Of a stretch of 51,562 nt of DNA, positions 8,337-15,935 are shown piece after piece. The notes beneath the pieces were generated by a model. It had not been told where the DNA came from, did not search any database, and was given only the letters and a program-made list of their open reading frames with translations. The stretch spans positions 1-51,562 of the forward strand of contig JADGCJ010000011.1 in NCBI GenBank assembly GCA_015229045.1, given 5' to 3'. How positions within the stretch are numbered: the stretch's first letter is position 1; each line of letters begins with the position of its first letter. The translations under genes were made by a program, and so were the position numbers. Source of the DNA: Magnetococcales bacterium (GTDB lineage: Bacteria; Pseudomonadota; Magnetococcia; Magnetococcales; DC0425bin3).

Positions 8337-8870
8337 TCAGGAGGTCGGCAGGGTCGAGCCGGTGGAAAGCAAGCCACGCGGAGGCACGGAGAAACCAAGT
8401 CGTTCCAACTCTTCGGCCAGAAAGTTGGCCAGTCGTTCGGCCTGGGGTGCCACTTCGCCCGACAGGCGCTGGCCCGTATCCAGATCTGCGGGTTCAATGC
8501 CGTAGAGGGTTATGGTGGCGAGCTGTTCCTGGGTCATGTTCGACTGAGACAGGATGCTCGACAGTCCATTTTCATTGACTGCGGCCTGGTGGTTGATGAA
8601 GTCAGGAATCTCTTTTCCGACCAGTTTCAGAAGGCTGCCAGGTTCGGCACCAGCGCGAAGCGCGTCCACCAGGATGATGTGTCTGGCCTGAGCCATGCTT
8701 CTGTGCAGCTCCTTGCCCATGGAGACACCGTCACTGACTTGAATGCCAGGTGGAATCTGAAATTTTCGGCGCAAAATCTCCACCGTGTGTACACCCACAC
8801 CGGCATCACCCTTGTCGATATGGCCGATTCCCAAAACCAGGATCTGGATTGGTGACTCCTTCCGAACCAT
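8337..8870 (-). CDS. Hydrogenase maturation protease (HyaD/HupD family)
   Basis: This is a nickel-dependent endopeptidase that removes the C-terminal peptide of a [NiFe]-hydrogenase large subunit after metal insertion. The product is 177 residues. It opens with IQILVLGIGHIDKGDAGVGVHTVEIL, the family G-x-G-N-x-x-x-x-D-x-G pattern with the first metal-binding acidic residue at about residue 19. A second acidic position lies in VSDGVSMG (about 48-55), and IILVDALRAGAEPGSL (about 67-82) follows. The C-terminus TLYGIEPADLDTGQRLSGEV matches the conserved IEP-x-x-x-x-x-G-x-x-LS-x-x-V signature well. The ATG at 8870 has a very good ribosome site (GGGGAGGAG, eight bases upstream). No hydrogenase structural or hyp gene is present in the window, so this is an orphan, or its partners lie elsewhere. 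The RluA-type gene follows after 22 bases. Confidence 0.88.
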   Translation of the reverse strand: MVRKESPIQILVLGIGHIDKGDAGVGVHTVEILRRKFQIPPGIQVSDGVSMGKELHRSMAQARHIILVDALRAGAEPGSLLKLVGKEIPDFINHQAAVNENGLSSILSQSNMTQEQLATITLYGIEPADLDTGQRLSGEVAPQAERLANFLAEELERLGFSVPPRGLLSTGSTLPTS

Positions 8871-9266
8871 CTTGGCGACTCCTCCCCTGGACCGATTGAT
8901 GTGTTGAGCAGACAACCTTGCCGATCCTCCATATTGTGACAGTCTTTGACAAAAAGTTCATCGGGAGACGATCACTGCAGGGCCACCCCATAGGTCTGAC
9001 AAGCCAAAATATGTTGTTTTTTTATCGTTTTCGTCGATTGAAGAGCGGATCAAGACGGATGGAAGCACATTCAATACCATAAATGGGGAGGAGGCATTCT
9101 ATTTTTTCCATGACGTCATGCTTGGCCTTATGGCACATTGACGGATTGGGATTGGGGGCTGGGCGGTGCCCGGTTTCCCTGGACGGCGCCCTCGCTATTT
9201 CGGGGATCAAGGTTTGAGCTGTCCGATCCCGACTATCCCCCAACTCGAGAAGAGGTTGCGTTTTCC
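8871..9266. other. Divergent intergenic region, protease / kinase genes
   Basis: This 396-base region separates two divergent genes. It must hold both promoters. TTGACA at 8947-8952 on the plus strand is a good -35 candidate, but no convincing -10 follows at 16-18 bases. A T-rich patch lies near 9010-9030. An open frame runs from an ATG at 9138 into the kinase gene but shows no family similarity. No repeat element was seen here. Confidence 0.4.
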
Positions 9267-12200
9267 ATGAAACCTGGTACGACGGCAGCTGATGATTTGG
9301 AAAAGTCGGAAGCGACCCGGATTTCTCCTGCGTCTGGTTTTGTCGAGGATGGTGCCACGATGGTCAATTCGGCGGGAATGGCGCGACCTGACAATCCTTC
9401 TGCTGCTGCAGAAGAGGAGGAGGATGCCACGATGATCAATTTGGCGGGGATGGCGCGACCTGGCGGCTCTTCTACCGCAGAAGGGGATGATGGTGCCACG
9501 ATGGTCAATTCGGCGGGAACGACGCGACCTGGCAATCCTCCTGCTGCAGAAGAGGATGATGGTGCCACGATGATCAATTTGGCGGGGATGGCGCGACCTG
9601 GCGGCTCTTCTGCCGCAGAAGAGGACGGTGCCACGGTGCAGGCCTTTTCGGGTGGGGCCGACGGGGCTACGGTACGTGCCTTCCCAGGTGGGGAGGAAGA
9701 GGGTGCCACGGTGCAGGCCTTTTCGGGAGGGGCTGCCGGAGCTGCGGCAGGTACCCTTTCAGGTGGGGAGGAGGATGGTGCCACGGTGCAGGCCGCACCT
9801 GCCACCACCCAGGCCCGGCCATTCCATACCATGAAGGGTGGGGTCGACTATAGCGCGTCAAGCAGGACGGGTGCCTCGATGGGTGACGCCCCCGACGATG
9901 ATCCGAAACCCCAGGCACAGGCGGCTCCGGAAAATGGCGATGCGTTGCCTGTTGGCCACATGCTCATGTGGTACAGGATTGAAAAAGTTCTCGGACAGGG
10001 AGGCTTTGGTCTCACTTACAAGGCGCACGATACCCGGTTGGACAATTATGTCGCCGTCAAGGAGTTTTTGCCGACCCAACTGGCCGTGCGTCGCTCGGAC
10101 AGGTCCATTCAACCGAAATCGCCACAGCACGAGGATTTGTTTGTCAAAGGACGTAATCGGTTCCTGGATGAAGCCCGTACCCTGGCCAAATTCAAACACC
10201 CCAGCCTGGTGCGGGTCGCGACATTTTTTGAAGAGAATAACACCGCCTACATGGCCATGGAGTATGAGGATGGCGAATCCTTGTCGGCGGTCTTGAAGAA
10301 AAGAAGGATTCTGGAAGAGAGTGACCTTCTCTCGGTCATCATTCCGCTCCTCAGAGGGCTGGGTGTTTTGCACGAGGCCAGCATCATTCACCGCGACATC
10401 AAACCGGACAATATATTCATTCGCAACAAGGATGGTTCGCCGGTGCTGTTGGATTTTGGCTCGGCGCGCAAGACCGAGGAGGGCGGGGGAGAAGGGCATA
10501 TGACCGCCATGCTGACGCCCAACTATGCCCCCATGGAACAATACTTCGAGGATGCCAGCCGCCAGGGACCGTGGACCGACATCTACGCCATGGGCGCTGT
10601 GATGTATCGCTGCATCAGCGGGCGCAAGCCGGTGGGTGCTCCGCAACGCAGCAGTGCCATCATGCGCAACCAGCCCGATCCCCTTGTGCCAGCGGTCGAG
10701 GTGGGGAAGGATCGCTACTCCGAGTCGCTTTTGCAGGCCATCGATCTGGCTCTCAAGGTGGTGGAGACCGACCGCCCGAAAAATATTCAGTCGTGGCTGG
10801 CGACGGTCCGGGTGAGTCAACCGGAAGGGGGCGAACAGACCGCTGCCGAACTCATGGGGTTTGATCTGGCCAGGATGCCGACCAAGACCCGCGTCGTTTT
10901 TGGTGCCCTGGCGCTTCTCGTGTTGCTGGGAATCGGCTCCACGTTCTGGGCGTTGACACGAGATGAGGGGCCGCGCACCGTGACCCCCCAGGTGGCGTTG
11001 GCCAATAAATTGGAAAAAGCGCGCAAGGCCGCTGCTGCCGGGGATCCCGAGGCCATGTTCCAACTGGCCAAAATGTACGAAAGCGGTTCCGGTGTCGAAA
11101 AAAATCTCTCCACAAGCATGGAGTGGTTGCACAAGGCCGCTGATAAAAACTGGGCGGAGGCCCAGTATCTTTTGGGATACGCCTACCTTACCGGCGTGGG
11201 GGTGCCCAAGGATGGCAAAGAGGCCATCCTCTGGTTTGCAAAGGCGGCGCAGTCCGGTTCTGTTCCGGGCCAGTACCAGTACGCCTACCTGTTGCAGAAT
11301 GGCATTGGGGTGGCCGCCAATCCTCAAGAGGCCATGGTTTGGTTTCGCAAAGCGGCGGAGGGCGGCGATCCCCAGTCCCAGTATCGGGTAGCAATGGAGA
11401 TCATGTCCCAAAAGGGAACTCCCGAGGATGATCGCAAGGCCTTTGTCCTGTTGCTCAAGGCAGCTGATCAGGGGGTGGGCGAGGCCCAATTGCAGACGGG
11501 TATCATGTTTGAAACGGGTCGGGGAACGCAGGCCGATCCGGGGAAAGCCAACCTGTACTATCGTCAAGCGGCTGCCTTGGGCGTTGTTGAGGCGCAGGTT
11601 CGTCTCGCCAGGCGGTTGTCGGAAGGCATCGGTGAAGAGCGTAATCCCAACGATGCCTTTCGCTGGTTCCAGGAGGCTGCCAACAAGGGGGATCTGGACT
11701 CGAAGATCTGGGTCGCCGAGGCTTTTGCCAAGGGTGAAGGCATTCCGGTGAACCATGTACAGTCCCTGAATTGGCTGACCAAGGCTGCGGAAGGGGGTTC
11801 CGTGCGCGCCCAGTACCTGCTGGGGGAAAAGTTCATGAAGGGCGATGGTGTCTCCCCGGATCCGGAAAGGGCGGCAAAATGGTATTATCTCGCTGCACAA
11901 AAGGGCCATGTGCAGTCGCAGACCCGCTACGCCATTCAGAAAAAGATGGGCATGGGGGTTTCCCGAGATCTTCCCGAGGCTGTTGCCTGGTTTGCCAAGG
12001 CTGCCGAAAAAGGGGATCCTCAGGCCCAGAATCAACTAGGCGCCATGTACGAGAGAGGTGAGGGTGTCCCTGCCGATCTGGTCAAGGCTGTCCATTGGTT
12101 TCAGAAGGCGGCTGACCAGGGTTTGTCACCTGCGCAGAACAGCATGGGTTGGATGTATGAAGAGGGTCGTGGCGTCGAGAAAAACCTGGTCATGGCAGCA

Positions 12201-12479
12201 AAATGGTACCTGAAAGCCGCCATGCAGGGAGAGACCCGTGCCCAAAACAGCCTGGGGTGGATGTACGAGGAGGGCCGTGGGGTGGCGAAAGATCCGGTCC
12301 GGGCCTTTGCCTGGTACAGTCTGGCCGCTCTCAAAGACGACAAGGACGCTTTGCGCAATCTGGAGTTGATCGGCAAGACCCTGAGCCAGGAACAGCGCCT
12401 CAAGGGTCGTGAACTGGCTCGCGAGTGGCTGAAGACCGCCAACTCCCCGGACAGGGACAAGACAGCGCCGGGTGGGTAG
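9267..12479 (+). CDS. Membrane Ser/Thr protein kinase with Sel1 repeats
   Basis: This is a 1070-residue Hanks-type kinase. Residues 1-230 are a low-complexity Ala/Gly/Asp/Glu-rich region with eight copies of a [DE][GD]AT(M/V) motif, five of them preceded by acidic runs. Residues about 235-517 are the kinase domain: glycine loop GQGGFG, VAVKEF lysine, HRDIKPDN catalytic loop, DFGSAR metal loop and an APMEQY activation end. All key residues are present, so it should be active. A membrane helix follows (about 540-564, VVFGALALLVLLGIGSTFWAL). The outer part, residues about 591-1055, carries twelve Sel1-like repeats of 36 residues (pattern A-x-x-x-LG-x-x-Y-x-x-G-x-GV ... A-x-x-W-x-x-KAA). The kinase would be cytoplasmic and the Sel1 solenoid periplasmic, where it may bind a partner and signal inward. 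The ATG at 9267 was chosen over 9138 because it follows AAGAGG. The gene stands alone. Its substrates are unknown. Confidence 0.92.
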   Translation: MKPGTTAADDLEKSEATRISPASGFVEDGATMVNSAGMARPDNPSAAAEEEEDATMINLAGMARPGGSSTAEGDDGATMVNSAGTTRPGNPPAAEEDDGATMINLAGMARPGGSSAAEEDGATVQAFSGGADGATVRAFPGGEEEGATVQAFSGGAAGAAAGTLSGGEEDGATVQAAPATTQARPFHTMKGGVDYSASSRTGASMGDAPDDDPKPQAQAAPENGDALPVGHMLMWYRIEKVLGQGGFGLTYKAHDTRLDNYVAVKEFLPTQLAVRRSDRSIQPKSPQHEDLFVKGRNRFLDEARTLAKFKHPSLVRVATFFEENNTAYMAMEYEDGESLSAVLKKRRILEESDLLSVIIPLLRGLGVLHEASIIHRDIKPDNIFIRNKDGSPVLLDFGSARKTEEGGGEGHMTAMLTPNYAPMEQYFEDASRQGPWTDIYAMGAVMYRCISGRKPVGAPQRSSAIMRNQPDPLVPAVEVGKDRYSESLLQAIDLALKVVETDRPKNIQSWLATVRVSQPEGGEQTAAELMGFDLARMPTKTRVVFGALALLVLLGIGSTFWALTRDEGPRTVTPQVALANKLEKARKAAAAGDPEAMFQLAKMYESGSGVEKNLSTSMEWLHKAADKNWAEAQYLLGYAYLTGVGVPKDGKEAILWFAKAAQSGSVPGQYQYAYLLQNGIGVAANPQEAMVWFRKAAEGGDPQSQYRVAMEIMSQKGTPEDDRKAFVLLLKAADQGVGEAQLQTGIMFETGRGTQADPGKANLYYRQAAALGVVEAQVRLARRLSEGIGEERNPNDAFRWFQEAANKGDLDSKIWVAEAFAKGEGIPVNHVQSLNWLTKAAEGGSVRAQYLLGEKFMKGDGVSPDPERAAKWYYLAAQKGHVQSQTRYAIQKKMGMGVSRDLPEAVAWFAKAAEKGDPQAQNQLGAMYERGEGVPADLVKAVHWFQKAADQGLSPAQNSMGWMYEEGRGVEKNLVMAAKWYLKAAMQGETRAQNSLGWMYEEGRGVAKDPVRAFAWYSLAALKDDKDALRNLELIGKTLSQEQRLKGRELAREWLKTANSPDRDKTAPGG

Positions 12480-12489
12480 AAAAATAATT

Positions 12490-12611
12490 GCAACTGTTCA
12501 GCACCCGGCAACGAATCGGGGTCCAGGGGGCTGGCGACCGGACAGGCCCAGGACAGCGCCCTGGTGGGGTTCGGGACGAAGCCCTTCTTGAGGGGGTACC
12601 TGGGCAGTTAC
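12490..12611 (+). repeat. Family A repeat with internal deletion
   Basis: It begins GCAACTGTTCAGCACCCGGC and ends GGTACCTGGGCAGTTAC, giving imperfect inverted ends of about 17 bp. Compared with the copy at 19415 it lacks about 25 bases in the middle (the CTTTCATGTCCAGG segment). It starts eleven bases after the kinase stop codon. Confidence 0.8.
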
Positions 12612-12622
12612 AGATAATCACT

Positions 12623-12700
12623 GAAAGACCGGGACGGAGACCCGGGAGGAAGGGCCGCGTCCTTTCTCCTGGCGAGGTCTGGGGCGCGAAGCCCCAGGAA
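12623..12700 (+). repeat. Family C GC-rich repeat
   Basis: The segment beginning GAAAGACCGGGACGGAG and running to GGCGCGAAGCCCC matches segments at 47767-47848 (same strand) and 46145-46220 (opposite strand) with scattered differences. It lies immediately downstream of a family A element. Its right end shares the GGGGCG-AAGCCCC hairpin with family A, which suggests modular exchange between families. Confidence 0.65.
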
Positions 12701-12720
12701 GACGGAGACGGCAGAGGTTG

Positions 12721-13440
12721 TCACTGCCCTTGCAGAGCCTTCATCATGTCGTTATAGCCTTTGAGTGCCTGGATGCCCTCCTCGATGGAGGTGCCGGAAC
12801 CGGCCTTTTTCTCTTTTTCATCAGGGGTTTTTGCGGCCATGACGGGGGCAGCCTGTTCCTTGGGCGCTGCCGGTCCTTTCGATTTTCCTATGTGATCGAC
12901 CGCGGTGCTTGTATTATGCACGTCAAGCCATTGACGGACATCGCGCCCGGCGATCAACACCTTGTCGGGATGGATGGTTTTGATTTTGGCGCCGGTGTCG
13001 CCGAAATCATCGCCTTCGCGGTACAGACGACCATCGATGACGGCAAAGCGACTATCCCCCGAGACGTAGGCCATGGAGATGATTCTTTCCCGATAATCCT
13101 CCTTGGCCTGTTCCAGGATGCGTTCGGATTGTTCCAGGGCCTGCGCGGAAAACCCGACCAGCCCCATGTTCAGACTGCCCGCAGAGACCTGCTTCGGATG
13201 GTGCAACTGATTGAGCCTGGGACGCACCTGCTCGATTTTGGAGCGCAACACCGCATCGGGTATGGGAACCTTGTCCTTATCCTTCTCTTTGTCGCTGTCT
13301 TTGCTTATCGCGACATCACTGAGCGAGCTTTTTCCGAAATCGGTCCCGTAGATGGTTTGATATCCCTGGTACGAGACGACCCCGGCGAAGGAGACTCCCA
13401 GGATGACAACTGAAACCAGGCTGATTGCGTTGCTTTTCAT
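12721..13440 (-). CDS. MshK/GspB/PilP-like pilus assembly protein
   Basis: This 239-residue protein has one N-terminal membrane anchor (residues about 5-25, ISLVSVVILGVSFAGVVSY), so most of it lies in the periplasm. Residues about 110-175 contain RIISMAYVSGDSRFAVIDGRLYREGDDF followed by KIKTIHPDKVLIAGRDVRQWLDV. This is the pattern of the small beta domain of GspB, GspC, PilP and MshK: a sequence able to form a strand, an inherited-rule VIDGRLYREGD turn, then a short strand ending in an L-x-x-V. In MSHA and type IV pilus systems this domain links the inner-membrane platform to the outer-membrane secretin. The rest is low complexity (Lys/Asp-rich before it, Ala/Pro/Lys-rich after it). It lies 111 bases downstream of the MshJ/PilO-like gene and so has the MshJ-MshK order. 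The assignment rests on domain pattern, not on overall similarity. Confidence 0.6.
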   Translation of the reverse strand: MKSNAISLVSVVILGVSFAGVVSYQGYQTIYGTDFGKSSLSDVAISKDSDKEKDKDKVPIPDAVLRSKIEQVRPRLNQLHHPKQVSAGSLNMGLVGFSAQALEQSERILEQAKEDYRERIISMAYVSGDSRFAVIDGRLYREGDDFGDTGAKIKTIHPDKVLIAGRDVRQWLDVHNTSTAVDHIGKSKGPAAPKEQAAPVMAAKTPDEKEKKAGSGTSIEEGIQALKGYNDMMKALQGQ

Positions 13441-13551
13441 GTACCCGTTCCTAACCGAATTTTGCAGTCAAAGGGTCCGGATCGTCGCGATTCCGTTTGC
13501 CAGAAATGGCATGACCGGGATTTTTTTGATTTTATTTCAGCTTTCCGGAAT

Positions 13552-14064
13552 TCAGTCGCGTTTTCTGGCGACCAGGTACTCCCCCTTTATGGTCATGACG
13601 ACCTGGCTTCCAGCCCCCGGCTTTTTTCCATCAGCCTTGGCGCTGCCTGTTTTTTTGTCCTTGATGAGCGTCGAAAACTCTTCTGAGGAGGAGGTGACGA
13701 TTTCGAGGCGGCTTGGATTGAAGTAGTAGTCACCTCCGTGCATGACGTTGGCGATCACCAGGCGAAAATCGTTCGCCTCGAGGGCTCTGGTGACATTGTC
13801 GATCTTGAACTGGATCCAGTCACTTTCCAGGGCGCTTCGACCTTTGACCTCCGACACGAACCCGTCGATCTCCTGGGAGTAGGCCTTGTAGGCTTTGACC
13901 TGGTTGCGACGTGCATCGACGATTGCCCTGTGTTCCCTGGCAGCTTTCAGATTGCCCTGGGCCTGCATGTATTCGTTGTACGATCCGAATGCCAGGTTGA
14001 AACTGTAGGGAAGCGCAGCAGCCCCCAGAATGGACAACACAAGCAGAACAATCCGATTGACCAT
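13552..14064 (-). CDS. MshJ/PilO/GspM-like pilus platform protein
   Basis: This 170-residue protein has a single N-terminal membrane helix (residues about 4-25) followed by a charged helical stretch (about 30-75, NLKAAREHRAIVDARRNQVKA...). A small alpha/beta domain at the C-terminus contains DFRLVIANVMHGGDYYFNPSRLEIVT and ends VVMTIKGEYLVARKR. This layout (helix, coiled coil, ferredoxin-like domain ending in a strand of the form V-x-x-x-x-x-G-x-Y) is that of PilO, GspM and MshJ, which form the inner-membrane platform of type IV pili and type II secretion. A strict family match cannot be claimed by eye. The downstream MshK/GspB-like gene and the divergent pilin-like gene at 14645 support a pilus-related role. 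Confidence 0.55.
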   Translation of the reverse strand: MVNRIVLLVLSILGAAALPYSFNLAFGSYNEYMQAQGNLKAAREHRAIVDARRNQVKAYKAYSQEIDGFVSEVKGRSALESDWIQFKIDNVTRALEANDFRLVIANVMHGGDYYFNPSRLEIVTSSSEEFSTLIKDKKTGSAKADGKKPGAGSQVVMTIKGEYLVARKRD

Positions 14065-14521
14065 GCCAATTCACTCCAGACCATCAGGTTGCCAAACCAA
14101 TGCCTTCTGCCAGACCCTCGCCAATCCTACCCGATGGCAGGCAACACCTTCCAGGAAAATAGTGTCGGATATGAGCCTTCCCCATGCCGGTTGCCTCTAT
14201 GGATCCTGGCCCATCTGCCGGTCGGTATCCGGCGCCCAGGGTGGAAGCAAGTTCAATACCAGACGATTCGCCAACACAGAGGGGTTTTGCCGTGCGCTGC
14301 TTGTTAACCGGGTTTGCGGCTTGTCCGTGTCATTCCAATTCCAGATCAAGATGGATGCGAGGCGACAACGCGTGAGCGACGAGACAGTACGTGTCGGGTA
14401 CGGCGAGGAGCGAGTGAGGCAAAATGGATTCGATTTGGTATTTTGAATTGGCTTGAAGTTTGCTAATTGCCTCATCGATTCCAACACCTGTTGGGGAGGT
14501 CTGGTCGGATAAAAAATGGTC
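14065..14521. other. Intergenic region between pilus-like genes
   Basis: No gene was found here. The region holds a family B repeat at 14334-14451 and otherwise unremarkable sequence. The promoter of the minus-strand MshJ/PilO-like gene should lie at its left end but was not recognised. Confidence 0.5.
14334..14451 (+). repeat. Family B repeat (TIR variant 1)
   Basis: This copy of about 118 bp starts CCAATTCCAGATCAAG and ends in a degenerate TTGAATTGG. Its core (GCGACGAGACAGTACGTGT) is the one shared by all six copies. Its left end is identical over 20 bases to the copy at 27940, while the right end is eroded. Confidence 0.8.
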
Positions 14522-14549
14522 TTGCATTGATGCCAGGAACCTCTATAAT
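14522..14549 (+). promoter_or_regulatory. Sigma-70 type promoter of the pilin-like gene
   Basis: TTGCAT (14522-14527) and a perfect TATAAT (14544-14549) are separated by 16 bases. Transcription would start near 14556, leaving an untranslated leader of about 90 bases before the ATG at 14645. This is the clearest promoter in the window and fits a highly expressed structural subunit. Confidence 0.7.
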
Positions 14550-14644
14550 CGCAGGGGCGTCGAAGGGAGTGGCGCGTTCGTTAACGGTGGCATTACGGTG
14601 CAGGCTAGGCCTTGAACAGGTTTCTTAAGGACTGAAGAGGAGAG

Positions 14645-15388
14645 ATGAACGACATGTCAAACAAAATCAAGAATCAGAAGGAACAGGGCTTTTCCATGGT
14701 GGAATTGGCCATCGTGCTGGCGATCATCGCCCTGATCGTCGGGGCCGTGGCTGTCGGTAAGGATCTTCAGCGCAATGCTGAGTACAGAAAGATCGCCAAC
14801 AAGTTCATCGGTCAGTGGGCGCAGGCCTACAACCAGTACTACGAGCGGACCGGCGTCGTCATCGGCGACAGCTTCGACAGCCCGACCGGCCAGGTTGGTG
14901 CTGGTGTCGCTTCCGGCGGGGCCGTCACTGGTTTCACCGCCTCGGTCACAGGGTCGTCCCTGGCTGACACGATGATCAAGTTTGGTATCCGCATCCCCCA
15001 GGGTAACGGTCGCGGTACTGGTGAGCAGGCCTCCGTTTCGGGTGCCGGGAACCACAAGTCGGATAGCGCTACGACCTATCGCTACCTCGACCAATCCGGT
15101 ATCCCTCACCTCCTGAGGGTCTCCTTCGTGTATACCGCCACCTCTGCCAATGGCAATGGTTTGATCGGTAACATGATGCTCCTGGAGAACATCACGCCCA
15201 AGCTGGGTTCCACCACGGATTCCATGATCGACGGTGTTGTCGAGTACAATGCCGGTTACTTCCGTGGCAGCAGCAACTGGGCCAACACCGGCGGTGGCGT
15301 CAATGCCAGCACAGTGGGTTCGGATAACAAAGCGGCTGAAGAGACCGCCGAGGCGAATCTGACCGCCACCTGGAAGATGAACCAGTAA
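14645..15388 (+). CDS. Type IV pilin-like protein (prepilin)
   Basis: This 247-residue structural subunit has a class III signal. A short leader of 15 residues with Lys and Gln ends in Gly15. The cleavage junction reads QG|FSMVELAIVLAIIALIV, with the expected Phe+1 and Glu+5 of the mature protein and the long hydrophobic helix. A prepilin peptidase would cut after Gly15 and methylate Phe. The remainder is Gly/Ser/Thr/Asn-rich, as in globular pilin heads, and lacks a Cys pair. At 247 residues it is longer than most major pilins (about 150-180), so it could also be a pseudopilin or an MSHA-type subunit. The ribosome site GAGGAGAG lies directly before the ATG. A strong promoter lies 95 bases upstream and a strong terminator directly downstream, so it is monocistronic. 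No assembly ATPase or secretin gene lies nearby. Confidence 0.9.
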   Translation: MNDMSNKIKNQKEQGFSMVELAIVLAIIALIVGAVAVGKDLQRNAEYRKIANKFIGQWAQAYNQYYERTGVVIGDSFDSPTGQVGAGVASGGAVTGFTASVTGSSLADTMIKFGIRIPQGNGRGTGEQASVSGAGNHKSDSATTYRYLDQSGIPHLLRVSFVYTATSANGNGLIGNMMLLENITPKLGSTTDSMIDGVVEYNAGYFRGSSNWANTGGGVNASTVGSDNKAAEETAEANLTATWKMNQ

Positions 15389-15418
15389 TTTGTTTTTACT
15401 GGAAGTTTGTTGAGTACG

Positions 15419-15451
15419 GAGACGGCCCCTTCGGGGGCCGTCTCTTTTTTT
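15419..15451 (+). terminator. Rho-independent terminator of the pilin-like gene
   Basis: An 11-bp perfect stem (GAGACGGCCCC/GGGGCCGTCTC) with a TTCG-type tetraloop is followed by seven T residues. It ends the pilin-like transcript about 30 bases after its stop codon. Confidence 0.92.
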
Positions 15452-15466
15452 GGTTTCTATTCACGA

Positions 15467-15664
15467 TCATGCGGCGACTTGCTCGAAGGAAAAATGTGGC
15501 AGGTTTGCCCGGTCCCGGGCATGCTCCAAAGTCATGGCACAAAGTTGGCCGTCCTTGTCGAACTCAACGAGCGTATTCTCATCAATGTCGCGTGACTCCA
15601 CGATTGCGTTTTCTTGAAACTGGATATAGAGCGTGTCGGTATCGAAAAAGTATTGGATTTTCAA
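15467..15664 (-). CDS. DUF2283 domain protein
   Basis: This 65-residue protein is made almost entirely of one DUF2283 domain: MKIQYFFDTDTLYIQFQENAIVESRDIDENTLVEFDKDGQLCAMTLEHAR shows the family pattern Y-D-x-x-x-D-x-L-Y-I-x-F and V-x-x-E-F-D-x-x-G-x-L-x-x-x-x-x-x-x-A. The function of the family is not known. It is usually found next to a small DUF4258-type gene, in an arrangement resembling a toxin-antitoxin cassette. That arrangement is present here: the upstream gene ends in TTGA, which overlaps the TTG start codon of this gene by four bases. The downstream gene stop lies just past the pilin terminator on the opposite strand. Confidence 0.75.
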   Translation of the reverse strand: MKIQYFFDTDTLYIQFQENAIVESRDIDENTLVEFDKDGQLCAMTLEHARDRANLPHFSFEQVAA

Positions 15665-15921
15665 GGCTTGAAACCCCTGTCGAAAAAAGCATTGTGAATG
15701 GTTTTCCCGTCAGTCAAAAGAACAACCCGTAACCAGCGGTTCTCGGCTTCATGGATGCGTCGCCAACATTGATAGCGACCATCGGCCTGCTTTCTTTGGT
15801 ACTCTGGTGCCGATGCAGTTTGCAGGATCCAGTCCATGGCGATGCTCGCACGATCCGGGCGCTGACGCATTGTGCGGAAATAGGCGGTAAACTGCCATGC
15901 CGACAAATCAGGAGGGGACAT
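15661..15921 (-). CDS. DUF4258-like small protein (partner of DUF2283)
   Basis: The protein has 86 residues from the ATG at 15921. It contains RPDRASIAMDWI, QADGRYQCWRRIHEAENRWLRVVLL and TIHNAFFDRGFKP. This is the pattern of small BrnT/DUF4258-like proteins that are encoded directly before DUF2283 genes in cyanobacteria and other bacteria. The basic RWLRVV strand and the FFDR end suggest a compact alpha/beta fold like RelE or BrnT toxins, but no activity has been shown for this branch as far as I know. The frame is open further upstream to 16110, where it runs against the opposite-frame neighbour gene and looks random, so the shorter start was chosen. No good ribosome site was seen, so the start is uncertain. 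Confidence 0.6.
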   Translation of the reverse strand: MSPPDLSAWQFTAYFRTMRQRPDRASIAMDWILQTASAPEYQRKQADGRYQCWRRIHEAENRWLRVVLLTDGKTIHNAFFDRGFKP

Positions 15922-15935
15922 CGAGGAGGACAGAT

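Noticed and set aside
9858..12035. 725-residue open frame on the minus strand
   Set aside because: It is the antisense shadow of the kinase-Sel1 gene. High GC content and repeated Sel1 codons keep it open. No family similarity or ribosome site.
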